64,000 nt of DNA from Neorhizobium lilium (GCF_004053875.1 NZ_SBIP01000003.1:186001-250000); one strand, 5' to 3'; shown: positions 48,394 to 58,286, counted from the first letter of the stretch. The notes: generated by a model not told the origin, from the sequence alone. Numbers and translations: made by a program.

Positions 48394-51255
48394 TTATCCC
48401 TTCATCGCCACAGGTGCTTCCAGCAACTGCCGCAGCAGCGAGACCGGGTGCTGCAACTCGGTGCCGGTCATATGTTTGGTCTGACATCGACAGGAAAAAC
48501 CCGTGGCGAGAATGGCGTCGGCACCGGGGGCCGTCGCAGCCTTCCAGCTGTGTCCGAAGATTTCGTCGGACTTGGCGCGATTGGTGGACTCATGTCCCCA
48601 CATCCCCGCCATGCCGCAGCAGCCAGTGGCCGGTATGTCAAGCCTGATGCCGAGCCGATCGAAAATCGTGCGCCACTCGACAGTCGCCCCGGCACCCAGA
48701 ACCCGTTCGCTGCAATGAGGCAAAAGCCGCACTGCCATCTCCGACGTCCGGGCCGGCAGTGCGGCAATCAGGGGCGCGAGCATCTGCTGCGGCAGCGCCA
48801 CTGCCGGCATGTCGTCCGGATAGTCGGTGCGATAGGAGAGCGTCACCGGCGGTTCGAGCCCCATCAACGGCACGCCGGTCGCGGCTATCGCCTTGAGGCT
48901 GTCTTTCTGTATTTCCGCCTGGCGCGAAAATCCCGCCAGTCGCCCGAGAACCTTGCGGGCTTTGCCGGACGGCCTGTAGGGTGCCAGCCAGAGTTTTTTC
49001 TGCAGCCGGGCCAGTACGACGTCGAGATCCGCGACGACCTGCGGCTCGAAAAACTGGGTAAACGCGTCGGGCACCAAAACTACATCGACCTTCGGGTCGA
49101 GCCGGGCGATATCGGCTTGTCTCAGCCATCGAAGGCCGCGGGACTGTTTCGGCATGCTCGGCAGCGCCGTCAGGCCGATGGCGGCCATCAAGGCGGCGCC
49201 GGGGCCGTTGGTCATCAGGTTGAAACCCCATCGGAATTTTGCGGCAAGCGGCAGCAAGCCTTCCATGTGGGTGAGTGCGGCGTCACGCAGGGGCCGGCGA
49301 TGGCGGCGATAAAAGCTGTCGAGAAACAGCGACCGGATCGAGGGCACATCGACACGCACCGGACATTGGCTGGTGCAGGCGCCGCAACTGAGACAGCCGT
49401 CGATCGCCTGCTTGACTTCGATCTCGAACTGCGGATCGGCGCGACCGTCCGGCCCTCCCTGCCGCAGCCATTCGCGCACTAGCCCGACGCGCCCTTTCGG
49501 CGAGTGGCGCCGATCGCCGGTGACCTTGTAGGAAGGACACATGACGTCGTCGAGCGTACGGTTGAAGCAGGCGCCATTGCCGTTGCAGCCGAATGCGGAG
49601 GCGTATTCAGTGCGCAGGGCGGTGAGGACGGTGCGGTCGCTCTGGCCGCGGAGGGGCACCTCGTCGATCTTCCACAGCGGGCCGTTGTCGGGCGTGGCGA
49701 TCTTGCCGGGGTTCATCTGGTTACGCGGATCGAAGGTGGCCTTGATCCGCTGCAGCGACGGGTAGAGCGGCCCAAAAACCTCTGGCACGAATTCCGAGCG
49801 GACGCCCTTGCCATGCTCGCCCCAGAGAAGGCCGTCATGGCTGCGTGCCAGTGCTTCTACCGCTTCGGTAATGCGGCGGATGAGTGGTTCTTGGGCGGGA
49901 TCGGTAAGGTCGATGGCCGGCCGCACATGCAGGACGCCGGCATCGACATGACCGAACATGCCGTAAGCCAGTCCCTCGCGATCGAGGATTGCCCGAAAAC
50001 CGGCAATGAACGGCTCGAGGTTTTCGGGCGGAACGGCGCAGTCCTCGACAAACGGGATCGGCCGTTTGTCGCCGATGGCGCGTCCGAGCAGCCCGACGGC
50101 CGTCTTGCGCAGCCCCCAGACCAGTTCGACCTCGTGACCATCGGCAACCGTCATCGCCAACCGCGCGGGCAGGCTTGCGAGCTGTGCCACCAGCGTCGTG
50201 ACCCGTGCCGCGAGCGTCGCCGGATCGTTGTCGGTAAATTCGACGATGTTGACGCCTTGTGCACCGGCCTGCGGGAAGAGATGTGCGACAGCGGAAAAGG
50301 TTGGCTCCTCGCGTGCCAGGCCGAGCACGCGGCTATCGATGGTTTCGACCGACGTGGCGCCGAGTACGGCTACTTCGCGCGCATCCCGCAGCGCCGACTG
50401 GAAATCGGGGTAGAAGATCAGGATCAGTGCCGCAGCCTTGGGGATTTGCAGGACATTTAATCTCGCCTCGGCAATCAGCCCGAGCGTGCCTTCCGAACCG
50501 CACAGCACGGCCGCCGGATCGATTGTGTCGCCGTCACGGATATGGGCGAGGTCGTACCCTGTCAGCGATCGGTTGAGCTTTGGAAAACGCGCCGCGATCA
50601 AATCCGCCTGGCTGGCCGAGATGTCGTCGAGACAGGCGAGAACCTCGCCGGCACGGCCCTTGATCGTCCGGTCGAGCGGCGCTCGGCGGGTTTCGAGGAT
50701 CTCGCCGCCGACCAGCACCACACGCAGGTTGAGGACGTGGTTGGAGGTCTTGCCATAGACGCAGGAACCCTGTCCGCAGGCATCGGTGGAGATCATGCCG
50801 CCGAGTGTCGCGCGTGACGACGTCGATAGTTCCGGGGCAAAGAACAGGCCGAGCGGCTTCAGCGCCGCGTTCAGCTGATCCTTGATCACACCGGTCTGGA
50901 CCCGCACCCAGCCTTGTTCAGCGTTGATCTCGATGATCCCGGTCATGTGGCGCGAGCAATCGACCACCAGGCCGTTGCCGAGCGACTGGCCGTTGGTGCC
51001 CGTGCCGCCGCCGCGTGGGCGCAGGACAATGCCGTGGAAACGCGGCTCGTCGAGCAGCCGTGCGATCAGCACGAGATCGTCCTCGTCCATCGGCCAGGCC
51101 ACGGCATCCGGCAGAAGCTGGTAGATGGAGTTGTCGGTTGCCAGCACGACGCGGTCCGATGCGGCGATAGTCGTCTCGCCACGGAAACCCTTCGATTTCA
51201 GGGTTTTCACAAATGCGCTGTAGTCCGCCAATCGCAGGGGGGCTGGAGACGTCAC
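48394..51255 (-). CDS. FAD-linked dehydrogenase with Fe-S and CCG domains (YdiJ type)
   Basis: A 953-residue multi-domain enzyme. Residues 40-270 are the PCMH-type FAD-binding domain (VLRPRGGGTGTNGQSLGNGLVVD, FFAPELSTSSRATLGGMISTDACGQGS); the FAD-oxidase C-terminal domain follows (FGHVDAGVLHVRP, MNPGKIA). Next comes a ferredoxin-like pair (CNGNGACFNR, CLSCGACTSQCPVRVD) and CCG-type domains (LPHCSER, GCCGMAGMWGHE). YdiJ oxidises D-2-hydroxyglutarate; this class takes 2-hydroxy acids and passes electrons to the chain. GTG at 51255 with GAGG upstream is preferred over the ATG at 51303. It is cotranscribed with deoR. Confidence 0.9.
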   Translation of the reverse strand: MTSPAPLRLADYSAFVKTLKSKGFRGETTIAASDRVVLATDNSIYQLLPDAVAWPMDEDDLVLIARLLDEPRFHGIVLRPRGGGTGTNGQSLGNGLVVDCSRHMTGIIEINAEQGWVRVQTGVIKDQLNAALKPLGLFFAPELSTSSRATLGGMISTDACGQGSCVYGKTSNHVLNLRVVLVGGEILETRRAPLDRTIKGRAGEVLACLDDISASQADLIAARFPKLNRSLTGYDLAHIRDGDTIDPAAVLCGSEGTLGLIAEARLNVLQIPKAAALILIFYPDFQSALRDAREVAVLGATSVETIDSRVLGLAREEPTFSAVAHLFPQAGAQGVNIVEFTDNDPATLAARVTTLVAQLASLPARLAMTVADGHEVELVWGLRKTAVGLLGRAIGDKRPIPFVEDCAVPPENLEPFIAGFRAILDREGLAYGMFGHVDAGVLHVRPAIDLTDPAQEPLIRRITEAVEALARSHDGLLWGEHGKGVRSEFVPEVFGPLYPSLQRIKATFDPRNQMNPGKIATPDNGPLWKIDEVPLRGQSDRTVLTALRTEYASAFGCNGNGACFNRTLDDVMCPSYKVTGDRRHSPKGRVGLVREWLRQGGPDGRADPQFEIEVKQAIDGCLSCGACTSQCPVRVDVPSIRSLFLDSFYRRHRRPLRDAALTHMEGLLPLAAKFRWGFNLMTNGPGAALMAAIGLTALPSMPKQSRGLRWLRQADIARLDPKVDVVLVPDAFTQFFEPQVVADLDVVLARLQKKLWLAPYRPSGKARKVLGRLAGFSRQAEIQKDSLKAIAATGVPLMGLEPPVTLSYRTDYPDDMPAVALPQQMLAPLIAALPARTSEMAVRLLPHCSERVLGAGATVEWRTIFDRLGIRLDIPATGCCGMAGMWGHESTNRAKSDEIFGHSWKAATAPGADAILATGFSCRCQTKHMTGTELQHPVSLLRQLLEAPVAMKG

Positions 51256-51386
51256 GTTCGTTACCTCAGCGCAGAAAATTGGCGGCCATGGACCGCATGC
51301 CATTCGTCGTGCGGTTGACCGTCACGATGCAGCGCCTGCCGCACCGGCCTCGAAATCGAGCCGCATCGCTCTTCATTAGCATGATT

Positions 51387-51431
51387 GTTCAGGCTGTAAA
51401 ACGACGCATTCAGTCATTAAAATGCCTGAAC
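51387..51431. promoter_or_regulatory. Three-part operator in the divergent promoter
   Basis: GTTCAGGC (51387-51394), TTCAG (51409-51413) and GCCTGAAC (51424-51431) lie in the 248-base divergent region. The spacing TCAGGC-N14-TTCAG-N10-GCCTGA is identical at 63070-63110. It is probably the DeoR binding site. The rest of the region has no other clear signal. Confidence 0.75.
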
Positions 51432-51503
51432 GTACAATTTCGGCTCGTCAAAAGATCTCTGGAACGGTAAGCGTAGGGAGACCTGTTCATTTCGCCGTCG
51501 GAT

Positions 51504-52931
51504 ATGGCGGTTGCTCGCCAGCAACGGAGTACGCTTTTGACGGCTTTCGGCGATCCTGTGGATGCAGTCATTATCGGTGCAGGCATCGTCGGCTGCGCTA
51601 TGGCGCGCCGCTTTTCGCTGGAAGGGGCAAGCGTCGTCGTTATCGAGCGGGCACCCGACATCCTGTCCGGCGCTTCGAAAGCCAACAGCGCCATCCTGCA
51701 TACCGGTTTCGATGCGCCGCCCGGCAGCGTCGAGCTGCAATGCGTGCAAGCGGGTTACGACGAGTACATGCAGATCCGCAAGGATTTCAACCTGCCGATC
51801 CTCGACACCGGTGCGATGGTTGCCGCATGGGACGACAGCGAGGAGGGCCGGCTTCCCGAACTGCTGGACCAGGCGCTCTTGAACGGCGTTGCCGATGCCC
51901 GGCTTCTCAGCCGCGCCGAAGTGCTGGCCCGCGAGCCGGCATTGGGGGCACATGTGCGGGCCGCGTTGCTGGTGCCGCGGGAGGTCATCATCGATCCCTG
52001 GTCGGCCCCACTCGCCTATGCGACGCAGGCCAAGGCATTAGGCGCCCAGTTCCGGTTCAATGCCGGGCTGCTGTCGGCCCGTCTCGATGGCCGCCTGTGG
52101 CACCTGGAGCTGCCCGCCGGCACGGTGACCGCCCGCAGCGTCGTCAACTGCTCCGGTATTCACGGCGACACCGTCGAACGGATCTTGCTCGGCGAGGCGC
52201 AGTTCGAGATTCGTCCGCGAAAGGGGCAGTTCATCGTGTTCGACAAGGCCGCCGCCAAGCATCTACGAACGATACTGCTGCCGGTGCCGACGGCCCGCAC
52301 CAAGGGTGTGGTGCTGACTCGAACGATCTTCGGCAACCTGCTGGTCGGACCGACGGCGGAGGAACAGGAAGAGCGCGAGCGCCCGGACGTCACCCGGCCG
52401 GAACTCGACATGCTGTTCGCCAAGGCCGTGGAGCTTGTGCCGGCACTGGCGCAAGCCCAGGTGACTGCCGTCTATGCGGGCCTGCGACCAGCCTCCGAGG
52501 AAAAACACTATCGCGTCCACAGCCTTCCGGAAAAAGGCTATTTCTGCGCCGGCGGCATACGCTCCACCGGCCTGACTGCCGCGTTAGGTATTGCGCGTCA
52601 TGTTCATGGGCTGTGGGCACAAAGCCAGGCTGCCAGCGGCAAACCGACCGTAGCGCCGCAAACCTTTACGCTCCCCAATCTGGCCGAGCACCTGCCGCGT
52701 GACTGGCAGACGCCCGGGCATGACGGCATCGTCTGTCATTGCGAAATGGTGACCGGCCGGGAGATAGAGGCGGCGCTTGGCAGCCCCTTGCCGCCCGGAG
52801 ATTTTGGCGGGCTGCGTCGGCGCACGCGCTGCGCCATGGGGCGGTGTCAGGGATTCAACTGTCTGGCCCGTCTTGCGAGCCTGACGGAGGGACGGCTGTC
52901 CGTACCGATCGCACCGGAGGTCGATAGATGA
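51504..52931 (+). CDS. FAD-dependent oxidoreductase with BFD [2Fe-2S] domain (GlpA/LhgO-like)
   Basis: A 475-residue flavoprotein. The FAD-binding Rossmann start is AVIIGAGIVGCAMARRFSLEGASVVVIER. The DAO-type catalytic domain has NSAILHTGFDAPPGS, like glycerol-3-phosphate dehydrogenase GlpA and L-2-hydroxyglutarate oxidase. The C-terminal BFD domain has CHCEMVTGREIE and RCAMGRCQGFNC, four Cys for a [2Fe-2S] cluster. A TTG at 51537, seven bases after GGAG, may be the real start. The stop overlaps the next gene (ATGA at 52928). With the next protein it would form a GlpAB-like dehydrogenase. Confidence 0.9.
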   Translation: MAVARQQRSTLLTAFGDPVDAVIIGAGIVGCAMARRFSLEGASVVVIERAPDILSGASKANSAILHTGFDAPPGSVELQCVQAGYDEYMQIRKDFNLPILDTGAMVAAWDDSEEGRLPELLDQALLNGVADARLLSRAEVLAREPALGAHVRAALLVPREVIIDPWSAPLAYATQAKALGAQFRFNAGLLSARLDGRLWHLELPAGTVTARSVVNCSGIHGDTVERILLGEAQFEIRPRKGQFIVFDKAAAKHLRTILLPVPTARTKGVVLTRTIFGNLLVGPTAEEQEERERPDVTRPELDMLFAKAVELVPALAQAQVTAVYAGLRPASEEKHYRVHSLPEKGYFCAGGIRSTGLTAALGIARHVHGLWAQSQAASGKPTVAPQTFTLPNLAEHLPRDWQTPGHDGIVCHCEMVTGREIEAALGSPLPPGDFGGLRRRTRCAMGRCQGFNCLARLASLTEGRLSVPIAPEVDR

Positions 52932-54172
52932 TCGCGGAAACCTATGACGTCGCCATCGTGGGCGGCGGCCCTGCCGGGCTCTCTGCCGCCATCGAACTGA
53001 AACGTCGTGGCGTGGAAAAAGTCGCACTCTGCGAGCGTGGTGCGGAGGCCGGTGGCATTCCCCGCCATTGCGGCCATCCTCCTTTCGGCATGCGCGAGTT
53101 CGGCCGCATCTTGACCGGACCGACCTATGCCCGTCGCCTGGTAGCTGCGGCCGCGGCGACCGGCGTGACAATCTTGACGAAACATGCGGTCGTGCATGCA
53201 GGCCCTGACGGCCTGCTGACGGTCGCCACCCCCGCCGGCATCCAGACCATCCGGGCAGCCCGCATCCTGATCGCCACGGGCGCCCGCGAGACGACCCGCG
53301 CGCAGTTGCTGGTGCCGGGCGTACGTCCGCTTGGCGTGATGAATACCGCGGCGCTGCAGGCTTTCGTCTACCAGGAGGGGCGTGTTCCGTTTCGCCACCC
53401 GGTCATCGTGGGCAGCGAACTGGTGTCGTTGTCAGCGATCCTCACCTGCCGCAGCCATGGCATTCGGCCCGTCGCGATGGTGGAGACGGAGCAGGAGGTA
53501 CAGGCCCGCCCGGCGTTTTTCGCGCTGCCGCGAATGCTCGGCGTGCCCGTCATGACCGATGCGCAGGTGCTCGCCATCGAAGGCAGCCCGCGGGTGACAT
53601 CCGTGCGTTTGCGCCTGGCTGGCGGCACGGAAACGGCGCTGGCTTGTGATGGGGTGATCTTTTCCGGCCGCTTCATCCCGGAGGCGGCGCTAGTGGAGGC
53701 GAGCGCCCTTGCGCTCGACCTTGGAACCGGAGGCCCGGTGATCGACCAGCATGGCCGCAGCTCCGACCCCAACATTTTTGCCGCCGGCAACATGGTTCAC
53801 CCGATCGAGACGGCCGGCCATTGCTGGGACGAGGGGCGTCGGGTGGCCCGCGTGATTGCCGCCGGACTTGCGAACGCGAAAGATGCCGAACCCGATAAGA
53901 CTCCCGGCCGTCGCATCATCGCCGGCGCAGGACTGAAATATGTGGTTCCGCAGCGCCTGACGCCAGAAGGTAAGGGCACTGCGCCGACTCTGAACCTACG
54001 TGCCCTCGGGGCCGCGCGCGGCCGATTGATCCTCTCGGACGGCAGCGGCACGGTCCTGCGCACCCAAAACATCAATAGCGCGCCAAAGAAGCCGATCCGC
54101 TTTCCCCTTGCGGGGCTGGACCTTGCCGTCGATAGCAGCGATCTTCAACTGCGACTGGAGCCGCGACCATGA
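52928..54172 (+). CDS. FAD/NAD(P)-dependent oxidoreductase (GlpB/opine-oxidase-A-like)
   Basis: A 414-residue flavoprotein. It has two dinucleotide-binding motifs: VAIVGGGPAGLSAAIELKRRG at the N-terminus and a second one near residue 155 (VIVGSELVSLSAIL), plus the FAD-closing ENIFAAGNMVHPIETAG-like segment (here NIFAAGNMVHP). The distinctive GGIPRHCGHPPFGMREFGR is seen in the subunit that pairs with GlpA/BFD proteins in glycerol-3-phosphate-like and opine oxidases. Both ends overlap its neighbours by four bases, so it is made in step with them. Confidence 0.88.
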   Translation: MIAETYDVAIVGGGPAGLSAAIELKRRGVEKVALCERGAEAGGIPRHCGHPPFGMREFGRILTGPTYARRLVAAAAATGVTILTKHAVVHAGPDGLLTVATPAGIQTIRAARILIATGARETTRAQLLVPGVRPLGVMNTAALQAFVYQEGRVPFRHPVIVGSELVSLSAILTCRSHGIRPVAMVETEQEVQARPAFFALPRMLGVPVMTDAQVLAIEGSPRVTSVRLRLAGGTETALACDGVIFSGRFIPEAALVEASALALDLGTGGPVIDQHGRSSDPNIFAAGNMVHPIETAGHCWDEGRRVARVIAAGLANAKDAEPDKTPGRRIIAGAGLKYVVPQRLTPEGKGTAPTLNLRALGAARGRLILSDGSGTVLRTQNINSAPKKPIRFPLAGLDLAVDSSDLQLRLEPRP

Positions 54173-55584
54173 GCATTTATCTCGCCCTCGATCAGGGTAC
54201 CACATCAACGCGCGCCCTCAAGGTCGCAGCAGACGGTACGGCCAGCATCGTTTTTTCCGCCACGCATAAGCAGCATTTTTTCGGCACGGACCGGGTCGAA
54301 CATGATCCCGAGGAACTGCTCGCCAATCTTCGTGCAGCGCTTTCTGCGGCTGGCGAAGTCACGGCGATCGGTCTGTCCAATCAGGGTGAAAGCTGCCTTG
54401 CCTGGGATGCGATCGATGGAAGACCGCTCTCGCCCGTCATCGTCTGGCAGGACCGCCGGACGGCGGCGCAGGTCGCCGCTCTTTCCCCTGTGCAAGCCGA
54501 GATCATGGCGCTGTCCGGCCTTCCGCTCAGCCCCTATTTTTCCGCCGCAAAACTGGCCTGGCTCTTGGAGAACAATGACGACGTCAAGGATGCGCGGCGT
54601 GCCGGCAGACTGATGCTCGGCACCACGGATGCGTTTTTCCTGCAGCGGCTTACCGGACGCGCGGCAACCGACATCACCACCGCCTCGCGCACGGCCCTGA
54701 TGAATATCGCAACCGGCCAGTGGGACAGCAGGCTCTGCCAAATTTTTGGCGTTCCGATCGAGTGCCTGCCGCCGATTCTGCCGACCGTCGGCGATTTCGG
54801 TGCCATCAAAGGCACGCCGCTGACGGCGTCGGTGGTGGACCAACAGGCTGCCCTTTACGGCCATGGCTGCCGCGTAGCCGGCGATACCAAGATTACCTTC
54901 GGCACCGGTGCCTTTGCGCTGTCGCTCACCGGCTCGTACCCTCGACTGGGGGGTCAAAACGGCCTGTTGCCTACCGTCGCCTGGTCGATTGGCGGCGAGA
55001 CGAGTTATGCTACCGACGGCGGTGTCCACGCAGCCGGCGCGGCCGTCGACTGGGCGCAGCGGATCGGGTTGCTAAATGACCCGGCCGAACTCAACACATT
55101 CGAGGCTGGACCGGCTATCGACCGCGGCTTGACTTTCGTGCCGGCGCTGGCTGGGCTCGGCAGCCCGCATTGGGATGACAGCGCCGCCGGGCTTTTCATC
55201 GGCATGACAGGGGCAACAACGCGCCAGGACATGCAGCAGGCGCTGATCGAAGGTATTGCCTTGCGTGCTAGCGAAATCGTGGCGGCCATGGCGTCTGATG
55301 CGCCGGTCACACGGATCTCGGTGGATGGCGGCGTCAGCCGCTCACGTTATCTGTGCCAGTTCCTCGCCGACACGACGGGTTGCACGGTTGTCATTCCGGG
55401 TATCGATGAACTGACAGCCTATGGTACGGCGCAACTGGCGGCCTTTGCGCTGGGCGAAACATTGCGTACGCCGCAGCCTTCGGAAACCATCACGCCTGCC
55501 CCGTGTGATCGGCGATCGCGGCTGACGCGGTTTTCCAGGGCGGTAGACAGGGCCAGAGGTTGGCATGCAGCCGATGCTGGCTAG
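54169..55584 (+). CDS. FGGY-family carbohydrate kinase (glycerol-kinase-like)
   Basis: A 471-residue ATP-dependent kinase. The N-terminal phosphate loop is LALDQGTTSTRALKV; WQDRRTAAQ and GTTDAFFLQRLTG follow; the catalytic Asp is in SVVDQQAALYGHG, and the C-terminal ATP site is ISVDGGVSRSRYLCQFLAD. It lacks part of the glycerol kinase hallmark and is shorter than GlpK (about 500), so the substrate may be another small polyol or hydroxy compound. It ends the coupled three-gene operon and converges with the SDR gene. Confidence 0.9.
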   Translation: MSIYLALDQGTTSTRALKVAADGTASIVFSATHKQHFFGTDRVEHDPEELLANLRAALSAAGEVTAIGLSNQGESCLAWDAIDGRPLSPVIVWQDRRTAAQVAALSPVQAEIMALSGLPLSPYFSAAKLAWLLENNDDVKDARRAGRLMLGTTDAFFLQRLTGRAATDITTASRTALMNIATGQWDSRLCQIFGVPIECLPPILPTVGDFGAIKGTPLTASVVDQQAALYGHGCRVAGDTKITFGTGAFALSLTGSYPRLGGQNGLLPTVAWSIGGETSYATDGGVHAAGAAVDWAQRIGLLNDPAELNTFEAGPAIDRGLTFVPALAGLGSPHWDDSAAGLFIGMTGATTRQDMQQALIEGIALRASEIVAAMASDAPVTRISVDGGVSRSRYLCQFLADTTGCTVVIPGIDELTAYGTAQLAAFALGETLRTPQPSETITPAPCDRRSRLTRFSRAVDRARGWHAADAG

Positions 55585-55680
55585 CTTTTGGGGATCGCGA
55601 CCCGTTTGCGTAACCGGGACCGTATCGGCCCGATGCGCATCGCGCCGCAGTGGGGTCCTGCAGGAAATCTGTGGACGCGG

Positions 55681-56415
55681 TCAGACGTGTTGGCCACCAT
55701 TGATGTGTATTTCGGCGCCGTTGATGTAGGCGGATGTCTCGCTGCACAGGAAGTGGACGGTTTCGGCGACTTCCCGCGGCGTGCCAAGTCTCTTCATCGG
55801 CACGGTTGCCTCCACCAGAAGGTCGGTGCCCGGAGACAGGATCGAGGTGGCGATTTCGCCCGGGGCGATGGCATTGGCACGAACGCCGTGCGAGCCGAAT
55901 TCATGGGCAATTTCGCGCGTCAGGGCTGCGAGGCCTGCCTTGGAGGCGGCATAGGCAACGCCGGCGAACGGATGCACCCTCGATCCGGCAATTGACGTGA
56001 CGTTGACAATCGACCCCTTGGCGGCTTCCAGTTCAGGCAGCAAGGCGCGCGCGAGCAGGGCGATCGAGACGAGATTGACGTTGAGCACGGTCGTCCATAT
56101 CAGCGCATCGGAGCCGATGACACCGAGGCGGGCGCCACCTGGACCTTTCGGCGAAATGCCGGCATTGTTGACCAGCGCATGCAGCGCGGCGCCGTCAAGG
56201 CGCTCGCGAACGTCTGCCACCAGCTTGTCGATTTGCGTCAGGTCGGCGAGATCCGCCTGGATATGACTTTCACGCGCCGAAGGCCAACGGCACTCTTCCG
56301 AAAAAGGCTGCCGCGAGACGGTCAGGACCCGCCAGCCCCGCTCCAGAAACAGTTTTACCGTTGCATGTCCAATGCCGCGGCTCGCACCTGTGAGCAGCAT
56401 GTAGCGTTGTGTCAT
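55681..56415 (-). CDS. Short-chain dehydrogenase/reductase
   Basis: A 244-residue SDR. The cofactor motif is LLTGASRGIGHATVKLFLERG, followed by VNNAG; the catalytic Ser is in IVNVTSIAGSR and Tyr-Lys in AYAASKAG. The end GAEIHINGGQHV is typical. VSRQPF at the second strand suggests NADP. It is the last gene of the leftward operon that begins with the PotD-type receptor, 143 bases after the gamma-glutamyltransferase. Confidence 0.92.
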   Translation of the reverse strand: MTQRYMLLTGASRGIGHATVKLFLERGWRVLTVSRQPFSEECRWPSARESHIQADLADLTQIDKLVADVRERLDGAALHALVNNAGISPKGPGGARLGVIGSDALIWTTVLNVNLVSIALLARALLPELEAAKGSIVNVTSIAGSRVHPFAGVAYAASKAGLAALTREIAHEFGSHGVRANAIAPGEIATSILSPGTDLLVEATVPMKRLGTPREVAETVHFLCSETSAYINGAEIHINGGQHV

Positions 56416-56558
56416 GGGTCACCTCTTCCGGATGTCACGCGCAGAAAAATGTCTCGAAGGCGTGTCGGTCGATATCGATGGATATGGTTGCATTTGTGTC
56501 GGCGCCCGGGCTTCCATCCCCCAGGACACCGGCTTGGCCACTGAGTGCGCCAGCGCCA

Positions 56559-58247
56559 TCAGCTCCGGGCCGGCTGGGCCGGCGCCTTGTCCGGCCAGAA
56601 TCGTACGCCGGGGCGCGCCAAGCCGCCGCCGAATGCAGCCACGGTGCCGTCGGCGCGCCAGCAGGCAGCGCCCGTCATTGTGTCGCCGAAGGCGATGGCG
56701 TTCATACCCCCGCCGATATGCGGCATAACCCGCACCTCGTACCCGAGTTCCTCGAGTTTTCCCTGTTGTGGCGCATAGGCCTGCTCGATTTCCACCTCCT
56801 GGCCCTGCGTCCAGATCCGTGGTGCTTCCACCGCCTCCTGCAGGCTCATCTTGTGGTCAATCAAGTTGACGATCGCCTGCATGGCCGAGGGGAAGATCCT
56901 GAGGCCGCCCGGAAGGCCGAGCGCAAACACCAGCGCGCCGTCCTTCATGAGGATCATCGGCGCCATCGAAGTCGGCACGCGCTTGCCCGGAACCACCGAC
57001 AACGCGTTGCCGGGATGCGGATCGAAATTGCTCATGTAGTTGTTGGGAATGATGCCGGTGCCCGGCACCGCCAACCGCGCCCCAAACAGCCCGTTGATCG
57101 TATGCGTGGCGCTGACGATGTTGCCGTCGCGGTCGGCGACGGTGATATGGGTGGTGTCGTGGCTTTCATAACCCGGCGCATGGGGTGCCGGCAGTTTCGC
57201 CGCCTGACGGATCTGGGCGCGGCATTCTGCGGCATAGGCCTTCGAGGTGAGCCGCTCGACCGGCACGTCGACAAAAGCCGGATCACCTGAATGAGCGCGC
57301 CGGTCGGCAAAGGCGATGCGGATCACTTCGACGAGAAGATGCAGGGATTGAGGGCTGCCGAAACCCATGCCGGCCACGTCATAGGCTTCCAGCATGTTCA
57401 GCATCTGGGTGATATGCACGCCGGAAGAGGCTGGTGGCGGCGGTCCGGCAATGTCGAAGCCGCGATAGCTGCCGATGATCGGCTTGCGCTCGATCGGGCG
57501 ATAGGCGCGCAGGTCGTCCTCGGTAACCCAGCCGGCATTATCGTCGCCTGTCGACATTCGCGCCGCCAGCGCCGCACCGAGGGCACCGCCATGCAGGGCC
57601 GAGGCGCCTTCGCGCTGGATCAGCCGCAGGCTCTCGGCATAGTCGCCCATGACAAGGCGCTCGCCGGGTGCCGGCGCCGCCCCGCCCGGCATGAGAATTT
57701 TGGCGATTTCCGCATCCTGCGACAGTTCGCCGGCCGCCTCGCCAATCGCGCCGGAAAGGTAATGGGTGACTGCGAAACCGCGCGTAGCCAGGCGGATCGC
57801 CGGTTCGACGACATCGGCGAAGGGCAGCTTGCCGTAACGCGCCTGCATGTCGCACCAGCCGGCGAGGTTGCCGGGAACCGCGACAGAGGACGCGCCGATG
57901 ATGTTGCGCCGCCCCTTGGCGTCCATGTAGCGCGCCGGCTCGTCCGAAACCGGCTCGTAGATTTCCGGGTGCATGGTGGCTGCCGCCAAAGACAACGCGT
58001 CGATCACCACATGCGCTCCATCGGCCATTCGGATATGCGACAGGCCGCCGCCGGCAATGCCGACCATCATCGGTTCGACCACTGTCAGCGCCAGAAGCGA
58101 TGCGACCGCGGCATCCACCGCATTGCCGCCTGCCGCCAGTATCTCGAAACCCGCTGCCGAGCCCAGCGGATGATTGGTGACCACCATGCCGCCACCACCG
58201 CGGGCCGGGGACTTTTCGCAGATGAAGGGCAGGCGGGAAGCGGTCAT
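56559..58247 (-). CDS. ggt: Gamma-glutamyltransferase family protein, no signal peptide
   Basis: A 562-residue N-terminal nucleophile hydrolase. GGGGMVVTNHPLGSAAGFEILAAGGNAVDAAVA opens the fold. The self-cleavage and nucleophile Thr is Thr365 in ESHDTTHITVADRDGNIVSATHTINGLFG; PTSMAPMI and GLPGGLRI line the site. Most GGTs are periplasmic, but this one has no signal peptide, so it should act in the cytosol on imported gamma-glutamyl or similar amides. The ATG at 58247 is used. It is in the operon of a PotDABC-type importer. Confidence 0.92.
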   Translation of the reverse strand: MTASRLPFICEKSPARGGGGMVVTNHPLGSAAGFEILAAGGNAVDAAVASLLALTVVEPMMVGIAGGGLSHIRMADGAHVVIDALSLAAATMHPEIYEPVSDEPARYMDAKGRRNIIGASSVAVPGNLAGWCDMQARYGKLPFADVVEPAIRLATRGFAVTHYLSGAIGEAAGELSQDAEIAKILMPGGAAPAPGERLVMGDYAESLRLIQREGASALHGGALGAALAARMSTGDDNAGWVTEDDLRAYRPIERKPIIGSYRGFDIAGPPPPASSGVHITQMLNMLEAYDVAGMGFGSPQSLHLLVEVIRIAFADRRAHSGDPAFVDVPVERLTSKAYAAECRAQIRQAAKLPAPHAPGYESHDTTHITVADRDGNIVSATHTINGLFGARLAVPGTGIIPNNYMSNFDPHPGNALSVVPGKRVPTSMAPMILMKDGALVFALGLPGGLRIFPSAMQAIVNLIDHKMSLQEAVEAPRIWTQGQEVEIEQAYAPQQGKLEELGYEVRVMPHIGGGMNAIAFGDTMTGAACWRADGTVAAFGGGLARPGVRFWPDKAPAQPARS

Positions 58248-58286
58248 GTCGGTTCTCAATTCGATAGGTATGGCAGTCGCTAAAGA

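Noticed and set aside
49504..50460. 318-residue rightward frame opposite the YdiJ-type gene
   Set aside because: Antisense to conserved FAD-binding sequence, with no start signal.
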